Assembly (NCBI RefSeq): GCF_011806565.1
Contig: NZ_JAATOP010000009.1
Location: forward strand, 1-64,000
Direction of reading: 5' to 3'
Length of the DNA stretch: 64,000 nt
Origin: Marivivens donghaensis
Lineage (GTDB): Bacteria > Pseudomonadota > Alphaproteobacteria > Rhodobacterales > Rhodobacteraceae
Positions 44,426 through 54,433 of this stretch are shown here, in pieces (position 1 is the first letter of the stretch; the number at the start of each line of letters is the position of its first letter). The position numbers and the translations under genes were made by a program. The notes beneath the pieces were generated by a model. The model was not told the origin of the DNA and did not search any database. It worked only from the letters and a program-made list of their open reading frames with translations.

Positions 44426-45066
44426 AACGCCTGATCCTTCCGCTCGCGCTTGCCGCGACGCCCGTACTGGCCGTTCAGCCGGACGAGATGCTGTCCGACC
44501 CGATGTTCGAAGCCGAGGCGCGCGAAATCTCCGAAGGGCTGCGCTGTCCGGTCTGTCAGAACGAGAATATCGACGACTCGAACGCGGTTATCGCGGGCGA
44601 GTTGCGCATCCTCGTGCGGGAACGGCTGCTGGTGCATTACCTTGAGGCGCTGGAAGAGGTGCTCGCGGGCACGGACATCGCGGCGAACATCCAGCAGGGT
44701 CTGAACGATGCGGCGCGTCCGTCGACCGGTGTCATCATCAATGAGGCGTTCGTGGACGACATCCTCGCGCAGATCGATGCAGCGGGCATGGACGTTGAAG
44801 CCGTCGATGCCGAGGCGCGCGAGGTCTATCTGTCGGGCAACCCGCAGCAGGAGGTCGTGGACTACATCGTGGCGCGTTATGGGGAGTTCGTGCTGCTCCA
44901 GCCGACGACCCAAGGGGCGAACCTTGTGCTCTGGATTGCGCCGCTGGTGATGCTGATCCTCGCACTCGGCGTGGGTATCGTGACGATCCGCAACAAGCCT
45001 GCGGCAAAGCCCGACGCGCTGAGCGACGAGGAAAAGAAGCGGCTCGAGGAAATCTTGGGGTCGTGA
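44422..45066 (+). CDS. ccmH: Cytochrome c maturation thiol oxidoreductase CcmH with an extra internal segment
   Basis: 214 residues. The signal peptide MKRLILPLALAATPVLA and the redox motif LRCPVCQNENIDDSNA near residue 40 are those of CcmH/CcmL. Normally LRILVRERL is followed within about ten residues by EVVDYIVARYGEFVLL. Here roughly 65 residues (about 71-137) intervene, Ala/Asp/Glu-rich and without Cys, so the protein is longer than the usual ~150-residue CcmH. The rest, including the C-terminal membrane helix and charged tail, is intact. Whether the insert is a folded module is unknown. Role: keeping the apocytochrome CXXCH reduced. Confidence 0.9.
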   Translation: MKRLILPLALAATPVLAVQPDEMLSDPMFEAEAREISEGLRCPVCQNENIDDSNAVIAGELRILVRERLLVHYLEALEEVLAGTDIAANIQQGLNDAARPSTGVIINEAFVDDILAQIDAAGMDVEAVDAEAREVYLSGNPQQEVVDYIVARYGEFVLLQPTTQGANLVLWIAPLVMLILALGVGIVTIRNKPAAKPDALSDEEKKRLEEILGS

Positions 45067-45136
45067 CGCTCCGTCGCGCTTTGTCTGGCGCGGAGTCAGG
45101 GTAGTCTGCGGGAAATTTCACAGAGGATTCACCCGC

Positions 45137-45913
45137 ATGGAATACGCGACCATCAAGCTTACACTGGCCGACAATGCGGCGACGATCCGCCTGAACCGTC
45201 CGGACAAGATGAACGCGCTGAACTCGCAGATGCGGGCGGAATTGACCCACGCGATCAAGGATATGGGCGCCAAGGCGCGCGTGATCGTGCTGACGGGCGA
45301 GGGGCCTGCGTTCTGTTCGGGGCAGGACCTCGGTGACGGCAAAGCGATTGCCCCGGATGATCTGCCGCGCATCCTCGAAGACGAATATGTGCCAATGCTG
45401 AACGCGATCTACGACTGCCCCGTGCCGGTCATCGCGGCGGTCAACGGCGCTGCGGCGGGTGCGGGTGCGAACCTCGCGCTGGCGTGCGACGTGGTGATCG
45501 CTGCCGAAAGCGCGGTGTTCATCCAAGCCTTCACGCGTATCGGCCTGATGCCCGACGCGGGCGGTACGTGGTTCCTGCCGCGCCAGATCGGCATGGCGAA
45601 GGCGATGGGCTCGATGCTGTTCGCCGACACCATCGCCGCGCGCAAGGCCGCCGACTGGGGCATGATTTACGAAGCGATCGCCGACGAAGGCTTCGAGGCG
45701 TACTGGCAAACCCGCATCGCGCAGCTCGCCTCCGGCCCGACCGAAGCCTACCGCTCGATCAAGCAGGCGGTTCGCGCCAGCTACGGTAACACCGTACAGG
45801 AGCAACTGCTGCTGGAGGCCGAGCTTCAAGGCGTTTGCGGCAAAACCACCGACTTCAAAGAGGGCGTGATGGCCTTCCTCGAAAAGCGCCCCGCGAAGTT
45901 CCAAGGGAAGTAA
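45137..45913 (+). CDS. Enoyl-CoA hydratase/isomerase family protein
   Basis: 258 residues, crotonase fold. Conserved pieces: IRLNRPDKMNALNSQM near residue 18, oxyanion-hole GPAFCSGQDLGD near 57, NGAAAGAGANLALACD near 107 and RIGLMPDAGGTWFLPR near 133. The Gly-Gln-Asp (SGQDL) loop and lack of a typical hydratase glutamate pair make it close to PaaG-type 1,2-epoxyphenylacetyl-CoA isomerases, but the phenylacetate genes are absent, so activity is uncertain. GAGG precedes the ATG. No partner genes adjoin it. Confidence 0.88.
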   Translation: MEYATIKLTLADNAATIRLNRPDKMNALNSQMRAELTHAIKDMGAKARVIVLTGEGPAFCSGQDLGDGKAIAPDDLPRILEDEYVPMLNAIYDCPVPVIAAVNGAAAGAGANLALACDVVIAAESAVFIQAFTRIGLMPDAGGTWFLPRQIGMAKAMGSMLFADTIAARKAADWGMIYEAIADEGFEAYWQTRIAQLASGPTEAYRSIKQAVRASYGNTVQEQLLLEAELQGVCGKTTDFKEGVMAFLEKRPAKFQGK

Positions 45914-45982
45914 GGCAAACCGTCATCGACGCGCAGGCTGACGCTAGGGTACCTTGGCGTCAGTAGTTGCGAGTGACGTGTT

Positions 45983-46702
45983 ATGCCCGAAGAGACCAGA
46001 GAAGACCTGATCCGTTCCTATTACCGCGTACGGACCGCGCTGGGGCTTCTGGGGCTGTCGTTGCCGGTCACGCTGATCATCGGCGGCATCCTTCCGCTCG
46101 GGCATATCGAGCCGTCGATTTCCGACTATTACCACACGGTCCTGCGCGACATCTTCGTCGGGACCATGTGCGCGATTGCGCTGTTCCTGATCTCCTACAG
46201 CGGCCACCGCCGCGCGATGGGAGAGAGGATTTCCGACAACTTCATGACGACCTGCGCGGGGCTTGCGGCCTTTGGCGTGGCGTTCTTTCCCAACGAAGGG
46301 CCGGAGGGCACGGTGGCGTCGTCGCTGGCGCAACTGGCGCTCGGCCGCGATCTGGCGGCGACGGGGCATTACACATCGGCGGTGATCTTCTTTACCTGTC
46401 TGGCCTACATGTGCCTCGCCAAATTCTCGCGCACGGCCAAGCCGTTCCGGCGCCGCATCTACAAGGCCAGCGGCTGGTGCATCGTGGCGATGACCTTCGC
46501 GATCATCGGTGCGTCCTATGCAAAGATCAGCCTGACTGGCCCGCTGCACGATTTCGTCGTCGATTACATGCTGGTGCTGTGGTTCGAAGCCGTCGCAATC
46601 TGGGCGTTTTCCATCGCGTGGCTGACCAAGGGCAGGGCGGAGATGTCGATCGTCAAACTGGTGAAGCGCAAGCCCCACGCGGCACCGACCCCCGCAGAAT
46701 GA
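45983..46702 (+). CDS. Multi-pass membrane protein of unknown function
   Basis: 239 residues. At least five hydrophobic helices, around 18-40, 55-75, 88-102, 130-150 and 165-183, plus one near 190-215. Conserved-looking segments are PSISDYYHTVLRDIFVGTMCAI and a charged loop HRRAMGERISDN. The SDYYHT-RDIFVG stretch recurs in bacterial hypothetical proteins, but I do not recognise a function. It is a single gene ending at a bidirectional terminator shared with gltA. Confidence 0.78.
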   Translation: MPEETREDLIRSYYRVRTALGLLGLSLPVTLIIGGILPLGHIEPSISDYYHTVLRDIFVGTMCAIALFLISYSGHRRAMGERISDNFMTTCAGLAAFGVAFFPNEGPEGTVASSLAQLALGRDLAATGHYTSAVIFFTCLAYMCLAKFSRTAKPFRRRIYKASGWCIVAMTFAIIGASYAKISLTGPLHDFVVDYMLVLWFEAVAIWAFSIAWLTKGRAEMSIVKLVKRKPHAAPTPAE

Positions 46703-46732
46703 AAAGGCCGCCCGAAGGCGGCCTTTTGTTTG
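46701..46732. terminator. Bidirectional terminator between the membrane protein and gltA
   Basis: AAAAGGCCGCC (46702-46712) and GGCGGCCTTTT (46717-46727) pair around CGAA, with T-rich ends on both strands between convergent genes. Confidence 0.88.
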
Positions 46733-46733
46733 A

Positions 46734-48029
46734 TTAGCGCTCTTCGAGCGGCGTGTAATCGCGGGCCATCTCGCCGAGGTACAGCTGGCGCGGACGGCCG
46801 ATCTTGAGCTGCGGGTCTGCAAGCTGTTCCGACCACTGCGAAATCCAGCCGACGGTACGGGCCAGAGCGAAGATCGGGGTGAACATCGAGGTCGGGAAGC
46901 CCATCGCGTCGAGGATGATGCCCGAGTAGAAGTCCACGTTCGGGTAGAGCTTCTTTTCCTTGAAGTACGGATCTTCCAGCGCGATGCGCTCAAGTTCTTT
47001 CGCAACCTGAAGGGTCGGGTTGTCTTCGATGCCGAGCAGGTCGAGCACTTCGTCAGCCGACTGCTTCATGACCTTCGCACGCGGGTCGAAGTTCTTGTAG
47101 ACGCGGTGACCAAAGCCCATCAGACGGAACGGATCGTTCTTGTCCTTGGCGCGCTCGATGAATTCCGGAATGCGGTCGACCGAGCCGATTTCACGCAGCA
47201 TTTCCAGACATGCCTGGTTCGCGCCGCCGTGTGCCGGACCCCAGAGGCAGGCGATGCCGGCTGCGATACATGCGAACGGGTTCGCGCCCGACGACGAAGC
47301 AAGGCGGACGGTCGAGGTCGACGCGTTCTGTTCGTGGTCGGCGTGCAGGGTGAAGATACGGTCCATCGCGCGGGCGAGGATCGGGTCGACTTTGTACTCG
47401 TCAGCCGGAACGGCAAAGCACATGTGCAGGAAGTTCGCGGCATACGACAGGTCGTTGCGCGGGTAAACGAACGGCTGGCCGATCGAGTACTTGTAGGCCA
47501 TCGCAGCAATGGTCGGCATCTTCGCGATGAGGCGGTGCGATGCGATCTCGCGCTGGCGCGGGTCTGCGATGTCGGTGGAGTCGTGGTAGAAGGCCGACAT
47601 CGCGCCGACAACACCAACCATGGTCGCCATCGGGTGGGCGTCACGGCGGAAACCACGGAAGAAGTGGTGCATCTGCTCGTGGATCATGGTGTGGTTGGTG
47701 ATGGTGTTGACGAACTTCTCGTACTCGTCTTTCGACGGCAGTTCGCCGTGCATCAGCAGATAGCAGACTTCGAGATAGTTCGACTGTTCAGCCAGCTGGT
47801 CGATCGGATAACCGCGGTGCAGCAGCTCGCCCTTGTCACCGTCGATATAGGTGATGGTGGAGTCGCAGGAAGCGGTCGAGGTGAAGCCCGGATCGTAGGT
47901 GAAAACGCCGGCTTGCGCGTACAGTTTACGGATGTCGATGACATCCGGACCGCCGGTCGGCGAAAGGATCGGCAGTTCGTAATCCGAGCCGTCGATATTC
48001 AGCTTAGCGGTCTTGTTGTTCTCGGCCAT
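46734..48029 (-). CDS. gltA: Citrate synthase (type II, hexameric form)
   Basis: 431 residues. The family motifs include [34 protein letters not shown] near 40-75, [18 protein letters not shown] near 265 with the catalytic His, and [18 protein letters not shown] near 315 with a second His and the Asp region. Length and the N-terminal extension fit gram-negative GltA, NADH-sensitive. It condenses oxaloacetate and acetyl-CoA at the entry to the TCA cycle. gltX lies 88 bp upstream on the same strand. Confidence 0.97.
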   Translation of the reverse strand: MAENNKTAKLNIDGSDYELPILSPTGGPDVIDIRKLYAQAGVFTYDPGFTSTASCDSTITYIDGDKGELLHRGYPIDQLAEQSNYLEVCYLLMHGELPSKDEYEKFVNTITNHTMIHEQMHHFFRGFRRDAHPMATMVGVVGAMSAFYHDSTDIADPRQREIASHRLIAKMPTIAAMAYKYSIGQPFVYPRNDLSYAANFLHMCFAVPADEYKVDPILARAMDRIFTLHADHEQNASTSTVRLASSSGANPFACIAAGIACLWGPAHGGANQACLEMLREIGSVDRIPEFIERAKDKNDPFRLMGFGHRVYKNFDPRAKVMKQSADEVLDLLGIEDNPTLQVAKELERIALEDPYFKEKKLYPNVDFYSGIILDAMGFPTSMFTPIFALARTVGWISQWSEQLADPQLKIGRPRQLYLGEMARDYTPLEER

Positions 48030-48117
48030 TCTTTATCCCCTATGTGGACCCGTGGGCCGGATGGCCCGCGGGGGGTGGTCGTAGTCACCGCCTTAACGAC
48101 ACGAAATGCATGTCTTC

Positions 48118-49521
48118 TTAGGCAGTTACATCGTTCAACCGGGCGAGCGTCTCGTCGCGGCCCAGAACGAGCATCATGTCGAATACACTAGGCGAGACCG
48201 CGCGACCGGCAAGAGCGGCGCGGAGAGGTCCGGCCAGCTTACCCAGTTTGGTGCCGTTAGCTTCGGCGACCTGTGCGACGATCCCCTCCAAGGTCTCACG
48301 CTCCCAGCTAGCATTTTGCAACTGCGGCGTCAATTCGCTCAGTATACCACGGGATACCGTATCGAGGGCAGCTTCGGCCTTCTCGTCCAGCTCCAGCGGG
48401 CGCTCCGCAAGGATAAAGTGCGCCTTTTCAACGAGTTCGCCCAGAGTCTTCGCGCGATCTTTCAGACAGTACATCGCCCGAGACATACCGTCACGCTGTG
48501 CATCCGTGAACGGCTCCTGTCCGGATGCCGCAAGGTAACCCTCCAATTCTTGCAGCAGTGCAGCGTCGTCCGCCGCCGCGATGTGCTGACCGCAGATATT
48601 CGCGAGCTTTTTGAAGTCGAAGCGCGAGGGCGATTTGCCGATTCCGTCGAGGCCGAACCACTCCATCGCCTGCGCGTCGGTGAAGAATTCATCGTCGCCA
48701 TGCGCCCAGCCCAGACGGGCGAGGTAGTTGCGCATACCGGCCGCCGGATAACCCATCGCCTGATACTCATCGACGCCGGTCGCGCCGTGACGCTTCGACA
48801 GCTTCTTGCCGTCGGGGCCAAAGATCAGCGGGATGTGCGCGTAGACAGGCAGATCCCAGCCCATGTTGGTGTAAATCTGGATCTGGCGCGCCGCGTTGGT
48901 CAGGTGGTCGTCGCCGCGGATGACGTGGGTGATGCCCATGTCGTAGTCGTCGACAACAACGGCCAGCATGTAGGTCGGGGTGCCGTCCGAACGCAGCAGA
49001 ACCATGTCGTCGAGCTGGTCGTTGCGGATGGTCACATCGCCCTGCACCTGATCGTGGATCACCGTCGCACCATCACGCGGCGCCTTTAGACGCACGACAT
49101 ACGGCGCATCGGGGTAGTCCGCCGGATCGGCGTCACGCCACGGAGACAGGAACAGGGTCGAACGCTTTTCAGCCGAAGCCGCATCACGGAACGCCTGGAT
49201 TTCATCCTGAGTGGAGAAGCACTTATACGCCATGCCCTTGGCGAGCATCTCGTTGGCCACTTCGGCGTGACGGTCCGCGCGCTCGAACTGGCTGACGACA
49301 TCGCCGTCCCAGTCGAGGCCGAGCCAGGTCATGCCCTTGAGGATCGCTTCGGTCGCTTCGGGGGTCGAGCGTTCGCGGTCGGTGTCCTCGATCCGCAGGA
49401 GGAATTTGCCACCGCGTCCACGGGCGAACAGCCAGTTGAACAGCGCGGTGCGGGCGGTGCCGATGTGCATGTAGCCGGTGGGCGAAGGCGCGATACGGGT
49501 CACGACGGGCGAAGCGGTCAT
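48118..49521 (-). CDS. gltX: Glutamyl-tRNA synthetase
   Basis: 467 residues. Class I motifs: [19 protein letters not shown] (HIGH region) near residue 12 and [12 protein letters not shown] (KMSKS-like) near 240; the C-terminal anticodon-binding domain is helical. It charges tRNA-Glu, and in bacteria without GlnRS also tRNA-Gln before amidation; Rhodobacteraceae often encode two copies and the substrate preference of this one is not evident. It sits 67 bases from the divergent comEC. Confidence 0.97.
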   Translation of the reverse strand: MTASPVVTRIAPSPTGYMHIGTARTALFNWLFARGRGGKFLLRIEDTDRERSTPEATEAILKGMTWLGLDWDGDVVSQFERADRHAEVANEMLAKGMAYKCFSTQDEIQAFRDAASAEKRSTLFLSPWRDADPADYPDAPYVVRLKAPRDGATVIHDQVQGDVTIRNDQLDDMVLLRSDGTPTYMLAVVVDDYDMGITHVIRGDDHLTNAARQIQIYTNMGWDLPVYAHIPLIFGPDGKKLSKRHGATGVDEYQAMGYPAAGMRNYLARLGWAHGDDEFFTDAQAMEWFGLDGIGKSPSRFDFKKLANICGQHIAAADDAALLQELEGYLAASGQEPFTDAQRDGMSRAMYCLKDRAKTLGELVEKAHFILAERPLELDEKAEAALDTVSRGILSELTPQLQNASWERETLEGIVAQVAEANGTKLGKLAGPLRAALAGRAVSPSVFDMMLVLGRDETLARLNDVTA

Positions 49522-49588
49522 TTCTTTACCTTTTTCTAAGCAAGGTCGGTTTGACTGAGGGGATAAAGGGCAAGGCAGGTCAGGACAA

Positions 49589-51625
49589 GTGCAGGTGTGG
49601 GATTGGTTGGTCCGGCAGTGGGGTCTTCAACGGGGATACCTGCCCAATTGGGTGCCTGTGCTAATGGGCTGCGGTGTCGTCTGGTACTTTGGTCTGCCGC
49701 GCGAGCCCAGCGTGGCGGAGTGGTCGTGGCTGCTTGGCGCGGCCCTTCTGGCGTGGGTATTGGGTCTGGTGTTGTCCGGCTGGCGGCCTTTGTGGTTCAT
49801 GGTCGCGCTGGCGATCAGCGGGGCGCTGCTGGCAGGGGTCGAGGCCAACCGCTTCGCCGCACCGCAACTGACGTTCCGCTACTACGGGCCTATCGTCGGA
49901 CGGATCGTTCAAATCGACCAGTCGCAATCCGGCGCGGTTCGCCTGACGCTCGATCAGGTGGTGTTGGAGCGGATGGGATCGGACCGCACGCCAGAGCGCG
50001 TCCGCGTGTCTCTGCATGGCGACCAGCACTGGATGGTCCCCGAGATCGGGTTGCGCGTCGGGCTGACGGGCCATCTGTCGCCGCCCTCTGGCCCGGTCGA
50101 GCCGGGGGGCTATGATTTCCAGCGCAGTGCGTGGTTCGACCGCCTCGGGGCTGTCGGTTACACCCGCACGCCCGCCGTGGTGATCGCGCTGCCCGACCGC
50201 TCGCACCCCGTCGCGGCCTTCCGCCATCACCTGTCCGAGGTGATCCGCGCCCACATGCCCGACCGGACGGGAGGCTTCGCCGCTGCCATCATCACAGGCG
50301 ACCGCTCCACATTGGACGAGACGGCGGTGGATGCGCTGCGGGCTACGAACCTCGCGCACCTTCTGGCGATTTCGGGCCTGCATATGGGCCTCCTGACGGG
50401 GCTGGTGTTCGGCGGCGCGCGTTTGCTGTTCGCGTTATTTCCGCTGGTTGCATTGCGCTGGCCAACGCGCAAAATCGCAGCCGTTTTGGCGATTGCGGCG
50501 GGCGCGGGGTATCTGGTGGTATCCGGCGCCAGCGTCGCCACCCAGCGCGCCTTCGTTATGGTCACCGTGATGTTCATCGCCGTGCTGCTGGACCGCCGCG
50601 CGATCTCCATCCGCTCGGTTGCCGTGGCCGCGACTTTGATCCTGATCGCCGCCCCGCAAGAGGTCATGGGCCCAGGTTTCCAGATGTCATTCGCCGCAAC
50701 CGTGGCGCTGGTCGCGGGTTTCCAAGCCATGCGCGGGCGGTTCCCGAGAGCGCCGAAGCTCTTGCGCCCGTTGGTCGGTGTCATCGCGTCATCCGCGCTC
50801 GCGGGCCTCGCCACGGCACCGTTTTCTGCCGCGCATTTCAACCAGATCAGCCACTATGGCTTGATCGCCAACGTCCTGAGTGTCCCGATGATGGGCGCGG
50901 TCGTCATGCCGTCCGCCATCGCTGCGCTGGTCCTCGCGCCGCTCGGGCTGGAGTGGATTGGGTTCGCGCTGATGGACTTCGGCCTCGGGTGGATTTTGAC
51001 CGTCGCCGAAACCGTGGCGAGCTGGCCCGAGCCTGTGACTTTCATCGTCTCGCCCGCACGTACCACCTTGGGCCTCATGACGGTCGGAGGTCTGTGGTTC
51101 GCCATCGCGCGGGGGCATTTCCGTCTGGTTGGGCTGGCTCCAATTGCACTCTCCGCCGTCCTATGGTCCCAGACCGAGCGGCCCGACATCCTGATCTCCG
51201 ACACGGGCGGGTTGGTCGGCGTGATGACAGCCGAGGGCAGGGCGCTGAACAAACCCAAGGGCGACGGCTTTTCTGCCGAAAACTGGTTGCAGAATGACGG
51301 AGACGGGGCGGCGCAGGCCGTGGCGGCGGGGCGCATTGTCGCGAACTCAACGATCCTCGGTATTTCGGGAAAGCGGTCGCTGGAGGCGTTGCAAGGTTGC
51401 GATGGTGCGCGCTACCTCGTCACCAATCAGCCCGACGCAGGAAAGCGCCCCTGCGAGACTTTTGACCTGAACCGCCTGCGCAAGTCAGGCTCGGTCGCCA
51501 TATACGAAAACGGGCGGGTCGAGACCGCCCGTCAAATCACCGGTGAGAGGCTTTGGAACGGCGGCGCGGCGCCGCTCACCTTCAGTAGCTTCGGATCAAA
51601 CCGACAAGGCGGCCCTGAACCTTGA
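49589..51625 (+). CDS. comEC: ComEC/Rec2 family DNA-uptake channel
   Basis: 678 residues from a GTG start ([11 protein letters not shown]). The N-terminal DUF4131/OB-like region (about 35-180) is followed by the competence domain with many membrane helices (about 220-520), including [19 protein letters not shown] near 255 and [17 protein letters not shown] near 315. The C-terminal ~130 residues hold a shortened region beginning [22 protein letters not shown], resembling a beta-lactamase-like fold without the HxHxDH metal motif. It should carry single-stranded DNA across the inner membrane during transformation. The last 44 bp overlap the 3' end of lexA on the other strand. Confidence 0.93.
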   Translation: MQVWDWLVRQWGLQRGYLPNWVPVLMGCGVVWYFGLPREPSVAEWSWLLGAALLAWVLGLVLSGWRPLWFMVALAISGALLAGVEANRFAAPQLTFRYYGPIVGRIVQIDQSQSGAVRLTLDQVVLERMGSDRTPERVRVSLHGDQHWMVPEIGLRVGLTGHLSPPSGPVEPGGYDFQRSAWFDRLGAVGYTRTPAVVIALPDRSHPVAAFRHHLSEVIRAHMPDRTGGFAAAIITGDRSTLDETAVDALRATNLAHLLAISGLHMGLLTGLVFGGARLLFALFPLVALRWPTRKIAAVLAIAAGAGYLVVSGASVATQRAFVMVTVMFIAVLLDRRAISIRSVAVAATLILIAAPQEVMGPGFQMSFAATVALVAGFQAMRGRFPRAPKLLRPLVGVIASSALAGLATAPFSAAHFNQISHYGLIANVLSVPMMGAVVMPSAIAALVLAPLGLEWIGFALMDFGLGWILTVAETVASWPEPVTFIVSPARTTLGLMTVGGLWFAIARGHFRLVGLAPIALSAVLWSQTERPDILISDTGGLVGVMTAEGRALNKPKGDGFSAENWLQNDGDGAAQAVAAGRIVANSTILGISGKRSLEALQGCDGARYLVTNQPDAGKRPCETFDLNRLRKSGSVAIYENGRVETARQITGERLWNGGAAPLTFSSFGSNRQGGPEP

Positions 51626-52268
51626 CCTGATCGTCGCGCAGCATTCGCGTCTCGTAAGCAGGGTTCGCGGCTTCGAGTGCGATCATACCCTTCTGGCGGC
51701 GGAAGGTTTTCAGCGTCGCTTCGGCATCTTCGACCAGCGCCACAACAATATCACCGTTATCTGCGGTGGTGGTTTCGCGGATGATCACCACGTCACCGTC
51801 GTTGATCCCGACCTCGATCATCGAGTCGCCGCGAACCTCCAGCGCGAAGTGATCACCCTTGCCGACCATCGTCTGCGGGATCATCACGTTGTGGCTGATC
51901 TCAGAAATCGCCTCGATGGGGACACCGGCAGCGATGCGGCCCATGACGGGCAGTTCGATGACGCCAATCGCTTCCACCATCGGTGCTGGCTTCGGTTTGT
52001 CCGCTTTGCCGCCGTCGATAACCTCGGGTGTGAAACCATGCTTTTCCTGAAGGCTCTCCGGCAGCTTCAGAATTTCCAGCGCACGGGCGCGGTGAGCGAG
52101 GCGGCGGATAAATCCGCGCTCTTCCAAAGCGGTAATCAAACGGTGAATGCCGGATTTCGACCGCAGATCCAGCGCGTCCTTCATTTCATCGAAAGACGGC
52201 GGCACACCATCGCGCTGCACGCGCTTATGGATGAATTCGAGCAGGTCGAGCTGTTTTTTGGTCAGCAT
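51582..52268 (-). CDS. lexA: LexA repressor
   Basis: 228 residues from the ATG at 52268 ([17 protein letters not shown]), with AAGGAT upstream. The winged helix-turn-helix (1-70) has [21 protein letters not shown]. The self-cleavage site AAG lies in [14 protein letters not shown], the catalytic Ser is in [14 protein letters not shown] and the Lys in the following [15 protein letters not shown] region. LexA represses SOS genes until RecA* promotes its cleavage. A GTTC-N7-GTTC operator is in its own promoter, and moeA is the upstream co-directional gene. Confidence 0.97.
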   Translation of the reverse strand: MLTKKQLDLLEFIHKRVQRDGVPPSFDEMKDALDLRSKSGIHRLITALEERGFIRRLAHRARALEILKLPESLQEKHGFTPEVIDGGKADKPKPAPMVEAIGVIELPVMGRIAAGVPIEAISEISHNVMIPQTMVGKGDHFALEVRGDSMIEVGINDGDVVIIRETTTADNGDIVVALVEDAEATLKTFRRQKGMIALEAANPAYETRMLRDDQVKVQGRLVGLIRSY

Positions 52269-52314
52269 GGGGCATCCTTGCACAGTTTCGCGGTTTGGAC
52301 CACGTTTGTTCTAT

Positions 52315-52329
52315 GTTCTACCCATGTTC
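52315..52329 (-). promoter_or_regulatory. LexA operator upstream of lexA
   Basis: GTTC-TACCCAT-GTTC is an exact GTTC-N7-GTTC direct repeat, the SOS box established for Rhodobacter and other alphaproteobacteria. A third GTTC occurs at 52308-52311. It is 46-61 bases before the lexA start, so autoregulation is expected. Confidence 0.85.
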
Positions 52330-52352
52330 CCGTTTTGTGTCAACAATTCCGT

Positions 52353-53525
52353 TCACAGTGGAACGATTTCAACGACTTCGCCTTTCTGGCGCGCCTCGTC
52401 ACCGATGGGGCGGATCACGAGGCAGTTCGCCTCCGCCATCACGGTCAGCAGCGAGCTGTCCTGCGATCCGGCAATCGTCACCTCGTCGCCATCGAGCGTG
52501 GCGCGCATGTAGTGCGTGCGCGGTCCGTTTTTCGGCGTGTCATGTCCAAGGCGGGCAGTGCGGGTCGCGGGCAGCACATCGTCCAGCCCCTGCATCCGCT
52601 TGACCAGCGGGATAAGGAACAGCAGCGCGCAAACGATGGCGGAGACCGGATTGCCAGGCAGGCCGAGATAGGGCGCTCCGTGCGGAAAACGCCCTGCAAT
52701 CAGCGGCTTACCTGGGCGCATGGCGATCTTGTAGAACGACCGCTCGACGCCGAGTGCATCGCTGACCTTGCCCACCAGATCGTAGTCGCCGACCGAAGCG
52801 CCGCCGATGGTGATCGCGATGTCGCCGGTCATGGCCTTCATGGCGTCGGTGATCGCCTCTTCGGTGTCGGCGGCAATCGGGTGGATGTGCGCGATGCCGC
52901 CGGCCTGTTCGACGAGCGCTTTGATCGCAAAGAGGTTCGACGCGATGATCTGGTCGCGGGTCGGCACCTCGCCGGGCATGATCAGTTCGTCGCCGGTGGC
53001 GAGGATGTCGACCACTGGGCGCTTTGCCACGGTCACGCGGTCGACGTTCATTGCGGCGAGCAGCGCGAGGTCGATGGCGCTGAGACGGCGAGGGGCCTTG
53101 AGCGCGAAATCGGACGGGAAATCAACGCCTTCGGGGCGGATGTTCGGGCCGTCTCCGAGGTTCGGCTGAATGGTGATCGTGTCGCCGTCACGATCCACGT
53201 CCTCTTGGATGACAACGTGGTCGGCCCCCTCGGGTACGGGCGCGCCCGTGAAAATGCGGACCGCCTGACCGGCTTCCAACGTGCCGTCCCAGCCATGTCC
53301 CGCGGCGGACTCGCCCACGACCGTGAAGGCCGCGCCGATGGCGACTTCGCTGTTCTTGACCGCATAGCCGTCCATCGCCGCCGAGCGGAACGGAGGCTGC
53401 GCGCGGCCCGCCTGCGCGGAGACCGCTAGAACCCGCCCCGCCGTATCAGCAAGCGCGATTTCCTCGGTGCCGACAGTGCCCGCAAGCCCAAGGCAAAGAC
53501 GCTGCGCTTCCTCGACTGAGATCAT
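52353..53525 (-). CDS. moeA: Molybdopterin molybdotransferase MoeA
   Basis: 390 residues from the ATG at 53525 ([16 protein letters not shown]). Domain motifs: RSAAMDGYAVKNSE near 60, IFTGAPVPEGADHVVIQED near 95, ILATGDELIMPGEVPTRDQI near 180, TIGGASVGDYDLVGKV near 245 and the substrate loop GLPGNPVSAIVCALLF near 295. MoeA inserts molybdate into molybdopterin-AMP to make Moco. Its start overlaps by ATGA the stop of the upstream GIY-YIG gene, and moaC is encoded just beyond that. Confidence 0.96.
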   Translation of the reverse strand: MISVEEAQRLCLGLAGTVGTEEIALADTAGRVLAVSAQAGRAQPPFRSAAMDGYAVKNSEVAIGAAFTVVGESAAGHGWDGTLEAGQAVRIFTGAPVPEGADHVVIQEDVDRDGDTITIQPNLGDGPNIRPEGVDFPSDFALKAPRRLSAIDLALLAAMNVDRVTVAKRPVVDILATGDELIMPGEVPTRDQIIASNLFAIKALVEQAGGIAHIHPIAADTEEAITDAMKAMTGDIAITIGGASVGDYDLVGKVSDALGVERSFYKIAMRPGKPLIAGRFPHGAPYLGLPGNPVSAIVCALLFLIPLVKRMQGLDDVLPATRTARLGHDTPKNGPRTHYMRATLDGDEVTIAGSQDSSLLTVMAEANCLVIRPIGDEARQKGEVVEIVPL

Positions 53526-54433
53526 TCTGGCGTATCCTCGATCTGTTGGTCTTCCCATTCGGCGTAAGTGGTATCTTTTTTATTAACTAGTTTCCAATCA
53601 GTGCGACCGTTGGTTGTTCGGCCAATGCAGATTGCCGCGGCGGCGGAAGCGGATGAGAATGCGTAATTCTCCGTAAATATACCGACGCCGTCGGTAGTTG
53701 AGATAATGCCCTTTTGGAGCAGTTCGTCGTGCAAATTATAGTAGTGCGCTTTATTATATCGGGGGCCTGCCCACGCACCGCGAACTTCCGATCCTGCTTG
53801 GACCACCATTTCACCATCGATAAGTTTCGCCACAGCACGAATATTATGTTTGGGCATAATAAATTCGAAGGTCGGCACCGCTAGTGCGTCTGCATCCGAA
53901 TTCGCAGTCGGCTTTGAAGACCGCTTCTTGCTCATAAACATATCAATACGGACTGCCGGCAGAACCATCATTAATGTGTCGAGGAACGACTCCATGTTGG
54001 AAACGGCAGCTTCTGTGAGACTGCTGCGCGGGGGCGTATTGCTGTTGCCGAGGGAAACCGCACTTACGTCACGGGCGATCTCGACCAGCCGCGATTCAAG
54101 GTATTTGACATGCGCCTTGTGAAGGTTGTCGGCTGCAGACGTGATGATGATTGCTGTGTCCCACCACTCTTTTGTCTTGTCCCGGATATGGTCCCGCAAA
54201 CGGTGACGAACGTCTTCAGCCTCGCCGATATAGGCATGTGGCTCACCGTCTCTTTCGCCGATCAAGACATAGACGCCTGTGTGTTCGGTTTCGCGGCGGC
54301 CCAGTGCTTCTTTGATCTGGGTGCGCGGGAACCGGAGCACGTGGCCGGTCCAGTTGAACACCTCGGCGGTCAACATGCCGTCGGGACGGCCATCGACAAA
54401 GAACAGCTCTAGAGAGCGACCACTGATATTCAT
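53522..54433 (-). CDS. GIY-YIG nuclease-domain protein with DUF4357-like C-terminus
   Basis: 303 residues. The GIY-YIG core starts [32 protein letters not shown] near residue 52, with the two Tyr/Gly pairs and following Arg; the [10 protein letters not shown]-like glutamate follows ([14 protein letters not shown]). The C-terminal third ends [20 protein letters not shown], a DUF4357 pattern. GIY-YIG proteins cleave DNA; with DUF4357 they are found as orphan or accessory genes, target unknown. It overlaps moaC and moeA with ATGA at both ends, yet its base composition is low: 26 G+C of 60 at 53821-53880, against a much richer flank. It is a likely foreign insertion into a moaC-moeA operon. Confidence 0.88.
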   Translation of the reverse strand: MNISGRSLELFFVDGRPDGMLTAEVFNWTGHVLRFPRTQIKEALGRRETEHTGVYVLIGERDGEPHAYIGEAEDVRHRLRDHIRDKTKEWWDTAIIITSAADNLHKAHVKYLESRLVEIARDVSAVSLGNSNTPPRSSLTEAAVSNMESFLDTLMMVLPAVRIDMFMSKKRSSKPTANSDADALAVPTFEFIMPKHNIRAVAKLIDGEMVVQAGSEVRGAWAGPRYNKAHYYNLHDELLQKGIISTTDGVGIFTENYAFSSASAAAAICIGRTTNGRTDWKLVNKKDTTYAEWEDQQIEDTPE

